A DNA stretch of 49,168 nt, taken from Bacteroidota bacterium. Lineage in GTDB: Bacteria; Bacteroidota; Bacteroidia; Chitinophagales; Saprospiraceae. Shown in pieces: positions 28,030 through 35,358 of this stretch. The stretch is taken from contig JAGVTV010000162.1 in assembly GCA_019136675.1 (NCBI GenBank), positions 4,042-53,209 of the forward strand, in the 5' to 3' direction. The position numbers and the translations under genes were made by a program. The notes beneath the pieces were generated by a model. The model had not been told where the DNA came from. It ran no database searches and saw nothing but the letters and a program-made list of their open reading frames with translations. Position 1 is the first letter of the stretch, and each line of letters starts with the position of its first letter.

Positions 28030-28062
28030 TTTGTATAACAAAATATTAGAGAGGTAATTTTG
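28030..28062 (+). promoter_or_regulatory. Promoter of the GldJ/K-like lipoprotein gene
   Basis: TTTG at 28030-28033, a 21-nt spacer, and TAATTTTG at 28055-28062 fit the Bacteroidota -33/-7 promoter pattern exactly. The predicted leader of about 155 nt before the ATG at 28225 is long and AT-rich. The 291-nt gap 27934-28224 also serves the divergent zincin lipoprotein gene. Confidence 0.55.
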
Positions 28063-28224
28063 ATATATTTATATTTATATACTGTATTTTTATGTCTGAC
28101 AAAACTATACGTAAGAAAATTTTTTATATATAGCTTTTAACATTACAAGCTATTATTGATTAATTTTACACCCGTCAATCAACTCAGATATTCATTTTTA
28201 CGCAGAACATAAAAATTACCAACC

Positions 28225-29130
28225 ATGCTAAAAAATATTTACTTTATTACTGTTGCAATTTTAATTTTTACATCATGCAGACCTCCCATTCGCCCAGCAA
28301 CGGTCATACCGCCAAATGGTGTAAGGATTACCGATAATTTTTATTGTGACCAGACAGAGGTTTCCAACATTAACTGGAGAGGGTACATGGTCTGGATGCA
28401 AAAAATATATGGTATTGATTCGGAGCAGTATGTGTCAACAATACCCGATACTGCAGTTTGGCATAATTTGGACACCTGTTCCATACCTTTTGCTACAGAT
28501 TATTTTAAAAGCCACATATATTATGATTACCCTGTAACAGGAGTCACTCAAAAACAAGCTATGGATTATTCAAAATGGAGGTCTGACAGAGTATTTGAAA
28601 TGTACCTTGTTAATCAGAAACTTATAAAACATGACCCTGAACAAACAAAGGAAACATTTTTCAGCATTGAGCGATATTATGCCGGCAATTTGACAACTTT
28701 ACTTACAAAAGAAAAAATAAAATATTATCCGTTGTTCAGGTTGCCTACACCCGGAGAAAGAAAAATCATACTTGATTATTCAGATGCTGTGGACCTTAAA
28801 TATTTGAAGAGGTGCTGGTCAAAAAACTGTAAAGAATGCCTTGAAAATTTCCCCAAAATTGTTTCAGATATTGTACTTTGCAATTCTGCCACTAATGGAA
28901 AACCACCTGTTGTAAAAGTGACTGAAGGCTGTTATACTGAAAAAGGCCATCCTATATACAATTTAAGAGGGAACGCAGGTGAATGGACATCGGAAAAAAA
29001 CATAAGTTCAGGAGGATCGTGGGCCGATAAAAAGCAAGTAATCATGTTAACAGATACATTCAGAATCGAAATGGTAAATGCCGGGACCGGATTCAGAAAT
29101 GTATTTGAATGGAAAGAATGGAAAAATTAA
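28225..29130 (+). CDS. SUMF1-fold lipoprotein resembling GldJ/GldK
   Basis: 301 residues. Lipobox IFTSC gives the lipidated Cys at 18. The body has the formylglycine-generating-enzyme (SUMF1) fold: FYCDQTEVSNINWRGYMVWM near the start, FRLPTPGERK in the middle, and NLRGNAGEWTSE followed by SSGGSWADK and GTGFRNV at the end. The start segment closely resembles GldJ and GldK, lipoproteins of gliding and type IX secretion. The catalytic Cys pair of true formylglycine-generating enzymes is missing in the last segment, so a structural role is more likely than catalysis. It lies alone, away from any gldL/gldM/gldN genes. It is AT-rich like the rest of this patch. Confidence 0.85.
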   Translation: MLKNIYFITVAILIFTSCRPPIRPATVIPPNGVRITDNFYCDQTEVSNINWRGYMVWMQKIYGIDSEQYVSTIPDTAVWHNLDTCSIPFATDYFKSHIYYDYPVTGVTQKQAMDYSKWRSDRVFEMYLVNQKLIKHDPEQTKETFFSIERYYAGNLTTLLTKEKIKYYPLFRLPTPGERKIILDYSDAVDLKYLKRCWSKNCKECLENFPKIVSDIVLCNSATNGKPPVVKVTEGCYTEKGHPIYNLRGNAGEWTSEKNISSGGSWADKKQVIMLTDTFRIEMVNAGTGFRNVFEWKEWKN

Positions 29131-29167
29131 CTGAGGTACGTGGGAGTTATTTTATATCCGATATTAC

Positions 29168-29545
29168 CTAAAACCACAGCGGAGTGTCGTCGCCCGGCTC
29201 ACCATGATAATTAATGGTAATCTCACTGCCCGCAGCAATGTCCGCTATGGAGACGATGTCTATGGTCATGTTTTCCATATCCAGGATAAAATTGGCATTT
29301 GGATCCACAGCATGGTTGTAAAGGCTTCCGAAGCCCAGGGCTAAGGCCGCTTCCTCCATGTCTTCTCCCCACAGAAAGTAATAGTCATGGATCACGGTCT
29401 TGTGGATAATGGGCACCTCCGCTTTGGGAATGGTGATCACCGGACAAATCTCAATAAGTTCGCCGGCAGGGATATCGTGGGAGGTAAATACTCCGCGGCC
29501 CTTGTCCTCTGAGTGGACCACATATAATCCCGGTCGCTGGTTCAT
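29168..29545 (-). CDS. Short SET-domain protein (putative lysine methyltransferase)
   Basis: 125 residues, almost only the SET domain. Visible motifs: KGRGVFTSHDIPAGELIE at the start; GSLYNHAVDPNANF, the NHxxxPN cofactor and knot motif; and ITINYHGEPG, matching the ELTYDY motif near the active-site Tyr. It lacks the Cys-rich post-SET zinc site. Such stand-alone bacterial SET proteins are assumed to methylate lysines with S-adenosylmethionine; the substrate is unknown. Its ATG overlaps the stop of the EamA transporter gene by 4 nt (ATGA), so both are on one transcript. Confidence 0.88.
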   Translation of the reverse strand: MNQRPGLYVVHSEDKGRGVFTSHDIPAGELIEICPVITIPKAEVPIIHKTVIHDYYFLWGEDMEEAALALGFGSLYNHAVDPNANFILDMENMTIDIVSIADIAAGSEITINYHGEPGDDTPLWF

Positions 29546-30426
29546 CTGCTGCGTTTTGTAATATACACGCCGGCCAGGATCGTCCCCATGCCCATCAGGG
29601 TGACCGGTGTCACTGCCTCACCGTCGATGACGCCCCAGATCAGAGCCACTACGGGCATGAGATAGGTCACTGTGGAAGCAAAGACGGCATTGGTCCTTTG
29701 TACCAGATTATAAAACACGATGCTGGCCATGACCGTACCGAGCAGAGAAAGGGCCGTGACTGCCGCAAGTGCCTGCCAGGCGAGCGGCTGTGTGTCCATC
29801 ACCTCCCCTAAACCAGAAAACAGAAGATACACCCATGCCGGAAGACCTATCAGGAAAAAAGACATGGCACTGATGATAATCGGCCTGGTACCGCTAAAGA
29901 AGGCCTGCACCATATTGACGCTGGAAGCATAGCAGATCGTGGCGATGACCACAAAAATGCCATAGAGAGGATTGGTATTGAGTCCGGTTTGTCTGCCCAT
30001 AGTTATAAGGATGGCAGCCCCTGCAAATCCAAGCAATACACCGGCAAGCTTGTGCCTGGTAAAAGGTGTCTTAAATATAAATATGCTGATGAGCAGGGTC
30101 CATATAGGGGTCAGGCTGTTGAGCAGGCCAGCCATTGAACTGTTGATTCGTGTCTGGGCAAAGAAAAACAGAAATGCCGGAATTCCGCTGCCTGTAAGTC
30201 CCACGGCGACAAATTTTTTCCATCTGTACCATTGGATGTCATTCCTATGGTACCACACTATGGGACTGAATGCCAGGGCCGAGATCCCTATCCTGAGACA
30301 TGCCAGCTGGACCGGGTCAAAGGCCACCAATGATTTTTTAATCAGAATAAACGAACAACCCCAGACAATGCTGAGGAACAGGAGCATCGACCAGGCTAAT
30401 TTGTCTTCCTTGCTGTGGTGTTCCAT
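29542..30426 (-). CDS. EamA/DMT-family permease
   Basis: 294 residues from ATG 30426, which starts 10 residues before the first transmembrane helix; a longer frame from 30534 would add an unlikely tail. Ten hydrophobic helices form two EamA repeats, with the first beginning SMLLFLSIVWGCSFILIKK and the second near IFVVIATICYASSVNMVQAF. Members export amino acids, metabolites or drugs in exchange with protons; the substrate cannot be told. It overlaps the SET-domain gene by 4 nt. Confidence 0.9.
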   Translation of the reverse strand: MEHHSKEDKLAWSMLLFLSIVWGCSFILIKKSLVAFDPVQLACLRIGISALAFSPIVWYHRNDIQWYRWKKFVAVGLTGSGIPAFLFFFAQTRINSSMAGLLNSLTPIWTLLISIFIFKTPFTRHKLAGVLLGFAGAAILITMGRQTGLNTNPLYGIFVVIATICYASSVNMVQAFFSGTRPIIISAMSFFLIGLPAWVYLLFSGLGEVMDTQPLAWQALAAVTALSLLGTVMASIVFYNLVQRTNAVFASTVTYLMPVVALIWGVIDGEAVTPVTLMGMGTILAGVYITKRSR

Positions 30427-30845
30427 GAGGGTTACGGCAAAAGAAGATAACAACACATGGCGACTCATGGTTTTGGAAGGGGCAGTGTTTGGCACCGGAG
30501 TAACCAAAAACGGATACCGGATGACCATTATCATGCCATGACATGACGGGACGCGACGGGCCCTTTATTTCAGGCTCACTACCTTTCGGCCAGAATACAA
30601 ACATTCGCCAAACGGCAACAAAAATAATATTGTGTACATTGACATAAATAAATCATTGAATCAGTCACATTTAGATATTAGTGCGGTTTTTGATGTCAAT
30701 ACCGTGAATGCGAAAAATATTATTTTACGATTCAAAATTTTGAGGATATCTGAATTGATTGTACCTTTTAGCCCATTTAATCCCGGACCATGATACACAT
30801 CATGCAAGGGGTTGTATTTATTTTAAAATTTAAATCTCAAAAATT
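30427..30845. promoter_or_regulatory. Divergent regulatory region of the EamA and EF-G2-like genes
   Basis: 419 bases with no credible gene. TTTG at 30739-30742, a 19-nt spacer and TACCTTTT at 30762-30769 (one mismatch from TAnnTTTG) form a likely promoter for the EF-G2-like gene, with a leader of about 70 nt. That leader contains a small inverted repeat (ATGAT, 4 nt, ATCAT near 30791-30804). The part near 30427-30540 should hold the minus-strand promoter, where only a near match is seen. Confidence 0.45.
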
Positions 30846-32978
30846 ATGAGTGTTGATACAAAAAATATCAGGAATGTGGTCCTCCTGGGCCACTCCGGAT
30901 GCGGGAAGACGACCCTCTCCGAAGCCATGCTGTATGAATCAGGTGCCATAAGCCGGATGGGTACCATAGCCGCCGGCAATACGATGTCTGATTATACAGC
31001 GATCGAACAGGAAAGAGGTAATTCATTATTCAGCTCACTGATGCACGTCAAATGGCGTGATTGCAAGATAAACATCCTGGACACTCCCGGCTCCGACGAC
31101 TTTATCGGAGAGGTGGTTTGCTCCATGAAGGTGGCAGACACAGCTATCATGGTACTCAACGGAGCCCATGGTGTGGAAGTGGGTACGGAGATTCTGTGGG
31201 ACTATGTCAAGGATTTTGCTACGCCCACCATCTTTGCCATCACGCAGATGGATCACGAAAAAGCGGATTTTGAAGCCACGCTGGAGCAGGCACGTGAGAG
31301 GTTTGGAAGCAAGGTTCTGGCAGTACAGTATCCGCTTAATCCGGGTACAGGATTTAACCGCATCATCGATGCCCTTCGTATGGTCATGTATGAATTCGGA
31401 CCCAATGGCGGAAAGCCCGAGAAGAAACCTATCCCGGACAGTGAGATGGCCAGGGCCAATGAAATGCACAATGCACTGGTAGAGGCTGCCGCCGAAAATG
31501 AGGAGGGACTCATGGAAAAGTACTTTGACCAGGGCACGCTTTCTGAAGAGGAGCTCACTCAGGGACTCAGGATAGCACTCGCCCATCAGCAGGTCTTCCC
31601 GGTATTTTGTTGCAGTGCCGTACAGGACAAGGGCAGTGGCAGGATCATGGGTTTTATCAATGACATAGCACCATCGCCCGCCGATATGCCGCCATTTAAG
31701 CTGGCCGACGGCAAGACCATGAAATATGATGCCAAAGCAGCCCCCGCCTTATTTATATACAAGACCATCTCAGAACCCCAGGTAGGTCTCGTCAGCTACT
31801 TTAAGGTGTATTCCGGATCTGTCAGGGCCGGTGACGAACTGATAAACGTCAAAAACGCCACACACGAGCGAATCTCACAGATCTTCGAGTCAGAAGGTAA
31901 GGTCAGAAATACCATTGACTATCTGCAGGCCGGAGACATAGGCGTGACACTCAAGCTTAAAAATTCGCATACCAACAATACCCTTACATCCAAAGGTTCA
32001 GGCATAGAAATAGACCACATTCATTTTCCGGAACCGAGGATCAGGACCGCAGTAGTGCCTCCATCCAAATCTGATATGGAAAAGCTCATCAAAGCCCTGC
32101 ATCAGATCGAAGAAGAGGATCCTACACTTATCGTAGAGCAATCTCCCACCCTCAAGCAGACCATCATCCACGGCCAGGGCCAACTCCACCTCGACCTCAT
32201 CCGATACAGGATTGAGAAAAACTTTGGTGTGCACATGGACTTTGAAAAGCCTCGTATACCGTACAGAGAGACCATCACCCGTGCTGCCAATGAGGTGTAC
32301 CGCCACAAAAAGCAAAGCGGCGGTGCCGGACAGTTTGGCGAGGTGCATATGAGGATCGAGCCTTATTATGAAGGTATGCCAAATCCTGAAGGCCTGACCG
32401 TCAAGAATGTAGAAATTGATGACCTGGACTGGGGCGGAAAGCTGGCCTTTTACTGGTGTATCGTAGGAGGTACCATCGATGCCAAGTTTAGCAGTGCCAT
32501 TAAAAAAGGTATCATGCAGAAAATGATCGAAGGTCCGCTTACGGGTTCAAACTGTCAGGATATAAGGGTCTGTATCTATGACGGCAAGATGCACCCGGTA
32601 GACTCCAATGATATGGCTTTCATGCTGGCGTCAATCGGAGCATTTAAGGCAGCATTCAGAAATGCGAGCCCTCAGGTACTGGAGCCTATATACAATGTCG
32701 AGATTACCTGTCCTGATGTAGCCATGGGAGACATCATGGGTGACCTGCAAACAAGGAGAGCCATCATAATGGGAATCGACACCGACGGCCACTACCAGAA
32801 AATCAAGGCCCGGGTGCCGCTGGCAGAGCTGTACCAATACTCCTCAACACTCAGGTCTCTGTCCCAGGGTAAGGCCAAGTTTACACTTAAGTTTGCCGAT
32901 TACACAGCTGTTCCTTCTGATATTCAGCAAAAACTGATCGCAGAACACAAGGAAGAAGAGGAAGAGGCAAGTCACTGA
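30846..32978 (+). CDS. Elongation factor G paralogue (EF-G2 type) with altered GTPase motifs
   Basis: 710 residues with the full five-domain EF-G layout. The G1 loop GHSGCGKT (15-22) is intact. But the switch I motif reads ERGNS (56-60) instead of RGIT; the G3 motif reads DTPGSDDF, with Ser at 83 where EF-G has the catalytic His; and G4 reads TQMD (133-136) instead of NKxD. Domains III-V are well preserved, including the segment KKQSGGAGQFGEVHM and the C-terminal fold up to an acidic tail. These changes suggest weak or absent GTP hydrolysis and changed guanine recognition. A Bacteroides EF-G2 that supports translation without GTP hydrolysis under starvation is known; that this is its counterpart is inference. 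It faces a DUF2279 gene across a shared terminator. Confidence 0.92.
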   Translation: MSVDTKNIRNVVLLGHSGCGKTTLSEAMLYESGAISRMGTIAAGNTMSDYTAIEQERGNSLFSSLMHVKWRDCKINILDTPGSDDFIGEVVCSMKVADTAIMVLNGAHGVEVGTEILWDYVKDFATPTIFAITQMDHEKADFEATLEQARERFGSKVLAVQYPLNPGTGFNRIIDALRMVMYEFGPNGGKPEKKPIPDSEMARANEMHNALVEAAAENEEGLMEKYFDQGTLSEEELTQGLRIALAHQQVFPVFCCSAVQDKGSGRIMGFINDIAPSPADMPPFKLADGKTMKYDAKAAPALFIYKTISEPQVGLVSYFKVYSGSVRAGDELINVKNATHERISQIFESEGKVRNTIDYLQAGDIGVTLKLKNSHTNNTLTSKGSGIEIDHIHFPEPRIRTAVVPPSKSDMEKLIKALHQIEEEDPTLIVEQSPTLKQTIIHGQGQLHLDLIRYRIEKNFGVHMDFEKPRIPYRETITRAANEVYRHKKQSGGAGQFGEVHMRIEPYYEGMPNPEGLTVKNVEIDDLDWGGKLAFYWCIVGGTIDAKFSSAIKKGIMQKMIEGPLTGSNCQDIRVCIYDGKMHPVDSNDMAFMLASIGAFKAAFRNASPQVLEPIYNVEITCPDVAMGDIMGDLQTRRAIIMGIDTDGHYQKIKARVPLAELYQYSSTLRSLSQGKAKFTLKFADYTAVPSDIQQKLIAEHKEEEEEASH

Positions 32979-32999
32979 CAATCAAACTTAACCGCAATA

Positions 33000-33038
33000 A
33001 AAAATGGCTCCACTTCACTGACGGGGCCATTTTTTTTT
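33000..33038. terminator. Bidirectional terminator between the EF-G2-like and DUF2279 genes
   Basis: ATGGCTCC (33004-33011) pairs with GGGGCCAT (33023-33030) with one G-T pair, flanked by an A-run on the left and eight T on the right. It works in both directions and reaches into the stop codon of the minus-strand gene. Confidence 0.85.
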
Positions 33039-34020
33039 ATCTGAGGATGTGGAAAACCACCTGTCCCCTGGTATTAAATTCAACTGCCGGACCGGGAACT
33101 TTAAACACATTTAGCACCGACAGGACGGACCGCAGAAAAGGGCTGCGGGTGCGTATTCTGGTCAGGTCGATGTCAGGCCCCACAAACAACTGGCTATATC
33201 TGGGATACTTAGCCAGATCAGCAGTATATTCATGGCCATCGGAGGTCCAGTTATTGGCATAGCCGCCAAACATATTCTGGGCACCGTAACCCACTGCCAG
33301 GTTCAGCCACTGAGGCCAGCGGTTGTTTTCGGGCAGAAAGGAATGCACATTAAAAGACAGCCAGTAAACCTGGGCATTGTAATCCTTTAGGTACCGCTCA
33401 AAATAATTATGGCCAAACAGAGAGCCGGTGCGGGTTTTTAGAGAGGTTGTGCCGAGTCCGTCTCGGGAGATGATCGGCTCAGTAGAGTAGGATATGGGGA
33501 CTGAAGACACCTTGATTCCTATCCTTTGCTCGTCCCACAAGCTCTGCTGCAGGGCAAAGATCCCCACACCGCTGACATTGGCTGCCATATCAGGAATCGA
33601 AAACCCCCATTTGGAAGAAAAACCGTCCATCACCTCAATCGTACTCTGAAACAACATACCACAAATGGTCCCCGTGATGATGGCGGGCTTTTTGCCGAGT
33701 CCCGTCCACCTGGCCCCCTTGTAGCACAGTACTCCCTGAAGGTAGGCTGTGTGGACGTGGCCTATTTTGTCCATATGCCGCCATTCTCCCCAGTCATTGA
33801 ATAAATGAAAACTTTCCTGCTCATACTGTCTGTACCATATATTATAGAGGCCGACAGAAAATGCAGTATACGTGGTACCGGTAAAAACCAATGCCTTAGT
33901 AAACCTTTTTTTATTGAGTGTATCTGATGGCTCAAAAAAGGACTGACTTTTTCCCGTAAGGGCAAAAACCACCAGAACAACGGTAAGCAACAGTCTGGGT
34001 AAAAGGTTAAAAATATTCAT
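33037..34020 (-). CDS. DUF2279 family outer-membrane-associated protein
   Basis: 327 residues with a signal peptide ending in GKSQ. The segment HLFNDWGEWRHMDKIGHVHTAY and the following LCYKGARWTGLGKKPAIITG, with STIEVMDGFSSKWGFSIPDMAANVSG, are typical of DUF2279 (YfiM-like) proteins; conserved acidic and His residues sit around hydrophobic helices. The second half is beta-rich. Role unknown. A TAATTTTG box (minus strand, 34028-34035) sits 8 nt before the ATG, so the transcript may be nearly leaderless. Confidence 0.85.
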   Translation of the reverse strand: MNIFNLLPRLLLTVVLVVFALTGKSQSFFEPSDTLNKKRFTKALVFTGTTYTAFSVGLYNIWYRQYEQESFHLFNDWGEWRHMDKIGHVHTAYLQGVLCYKGARWTGLGKKPAIITGTICGMLFQSTIEVMDGFSSKWGFSIPDMAANVSGVGIFALQQSLWDEQRIGIKVSSVPISYSTEPIISRDGLGTTSLKTRTGSLFGHNYFERYLKDYNAQVYWLSFNVHSFLPENNRWPQWLNLAVGYGAQNMFGGYANNWTSDGHEYTADLAKYPRYSQLFVGPDIDLTRIRTRSPFLRSVLSVLNVFKVPGPAVEFNTRGQVVFHILR

Positions 34021-34027
34021 TAGGATG

Positions 34028-34035
34028 CAAAATTA
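34028..34035 (-). promoter_or_regulatory. -7 promoter box of the DUF2279 gene
   Basis: TAATTTTG on the minus strand matches TAnnTTTG exactly; the predicted transcript start falls within a few bases of the ATG at 34020. Confidence 0.45.
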
Positions 34036-34191
34036 ACCATTCCAACCCGTATCGGCTGATGAAAATGTTATTTATTTCGGTCACCGCAAAGACATTTGAC
34101 CCTATAATTTTAAGGTGATTATTGTCAATAATAGTTCCATATTAAAAAATTGCACTATCTTTCGAGGTCGAAATTAAAAATGATAGGAATC

Positions 34192-35313
34192 ATGAGGATG
34201 AAGACCTTTACTATGTGCCTGCTCGCATTGGTTGCCTTTGGAAGCCTTACAGCACAAGAGCTCCACAATTCATATTACCATTTTACACCTCTCAATATAA
34301 ACCCGGCCAATGCCGGGGCGTTTGCCGGATCGTACCGGATAAATGGTATCTATTCTGACAAGCAGGCTGCCATTACATCCAGGCCATTCAGGACGTTTAC
34401 ACTGTCTGCAGATGCTCCAATCATCAGGGGCCTGAGAAAACAGGACTGGGTCGGCGTCGGCGTACAGGTGGATGTGCTAGGTCAGTCGGGGCTAAATTAC
34501 ATGGCATCCACCACAGGAGAGTTTGATTCAAGAGGCACCCAAAGTTGGACATTCATGAAAGTAGGGCTGGCATATCACCTTTCACTGGACAAAAAGCAAA
34601 CAAATATCTTTACCCTGGGTGCCCAACTGAGCAACGGAAGCCGCAACTTCAACATGCTCAACCAGAGAGACGGAAGGATAAATCCACAGACTGGTTCCGC
34701 AGACCTCGACATACTTGCCTTTAATGCAGGACCTGCTCAGGGAGGAGGAAGCAATAACAACAACTCCAACAACGTGGTCTTCGGTAGTTACCGCGATCTC
34801 AGTGTGGGAGTACTGTACAATGCACGCAGGAAAAAATCAGACATGAGACTGGGCCTGGCCGTAGAGGGTCTGCTCAATCCCGCAATAGGATTCAGCCAGA
34901 GAAGCACCGGAAATGCAGCCGACAGTACAGAACACAAATATTTCGGCATTAATGTCCACGGCAGTTACGATATGGAAGTCAATAAAAAACTTCACATAGT
35001 GCCGGCATTTTATTATTACACCCTTGGACCGGCCAATGCACTGAACATCAACTCACATGCCTGGTATCAGCTGGACCCCGAAAAGGACTTCAGGGTCGGA
35101 GCAGGTCTGGGCGTGAGAAACCTTAGGGCAGCCATCCTGTACCTCGGAGCTGAGTATAAGGACTTCAGGGCCGGATTTGCCTATGACATGGATCTTTCTT
35201 CAGCTGCAATCGGATCCGACGGAGTGGGAGGTTACGAACTGGCCTTGTCATACCTGGGTAAGATATACAAGAAACCCAAGCCAAAAGCCGTAATATTCTG
35301 CCCCAAACTCTGA
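34192..35313 (+). CDS. porP: PorP/SprF family type IX secretion membrane protein
   Basis: 373 residues from the ATG at 34192; other in-frame ATGs at 34180 and 34198 are possible, while a TTG at 34150 precedes a near -7 box (TATCTTTC, 34156-34163). A signal peptide ends in SLTAQ. The mature start YYHFTPLNINPANAG matches the conserved N-terminal segment of PorP/SprF proteins, and the rest is a beta-barrel. An Asn-rich insert (about GGGSNNNNSNN) lies in one loop. PorP/SprF proteins are outer-membrane parts of type IX secretion, and partners of PorE or of surface adhesins. The porE-like gene follows 45 nt later. Confidence 0.93.
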   Translation: MRMKTFTMCLLALVAFGSLTAQELHNSYYHFTPLNINPANAGAFAGSYRINGIYSDKQAAITSRPFRTFTLSADAPIIRGLRKQDWVGVGVQVDVLGQSGLNYMASTTGEFDSRGTQSWTFMKVGLAYHLSLDKKQTNIFTLGAQLSNGSRNFNMLNQRDGRINPQTGSADLDILAFNAGPAQGGGSNNNNSNNVVFGSYRDLSVGVLYNARRKKSDMRLGLAVEGLLNPAIGFSQRSTGNAADSTEHKYFGINVHGSYDMEVNKKLHIVPAFYYYTLGPANALNINSHAWYQLDPEKDFRVGAGLGVRNLRAAILYLGAEYKDFRAGFAYDMDLSSAAIGSDGVGGYELALSYLGKIYKKPKPKAVIFCPKL

Positions 35314-35358
35314 TATTAAACTGTGCCCATTATTATACTGTAATACAAAGATAGCAAC

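Noticed and set aside
31035-31586. 183-codon minus-strand frame inside the EF-G2-like gene
   Set aside because: Antisense shadow of a clear coding gene.
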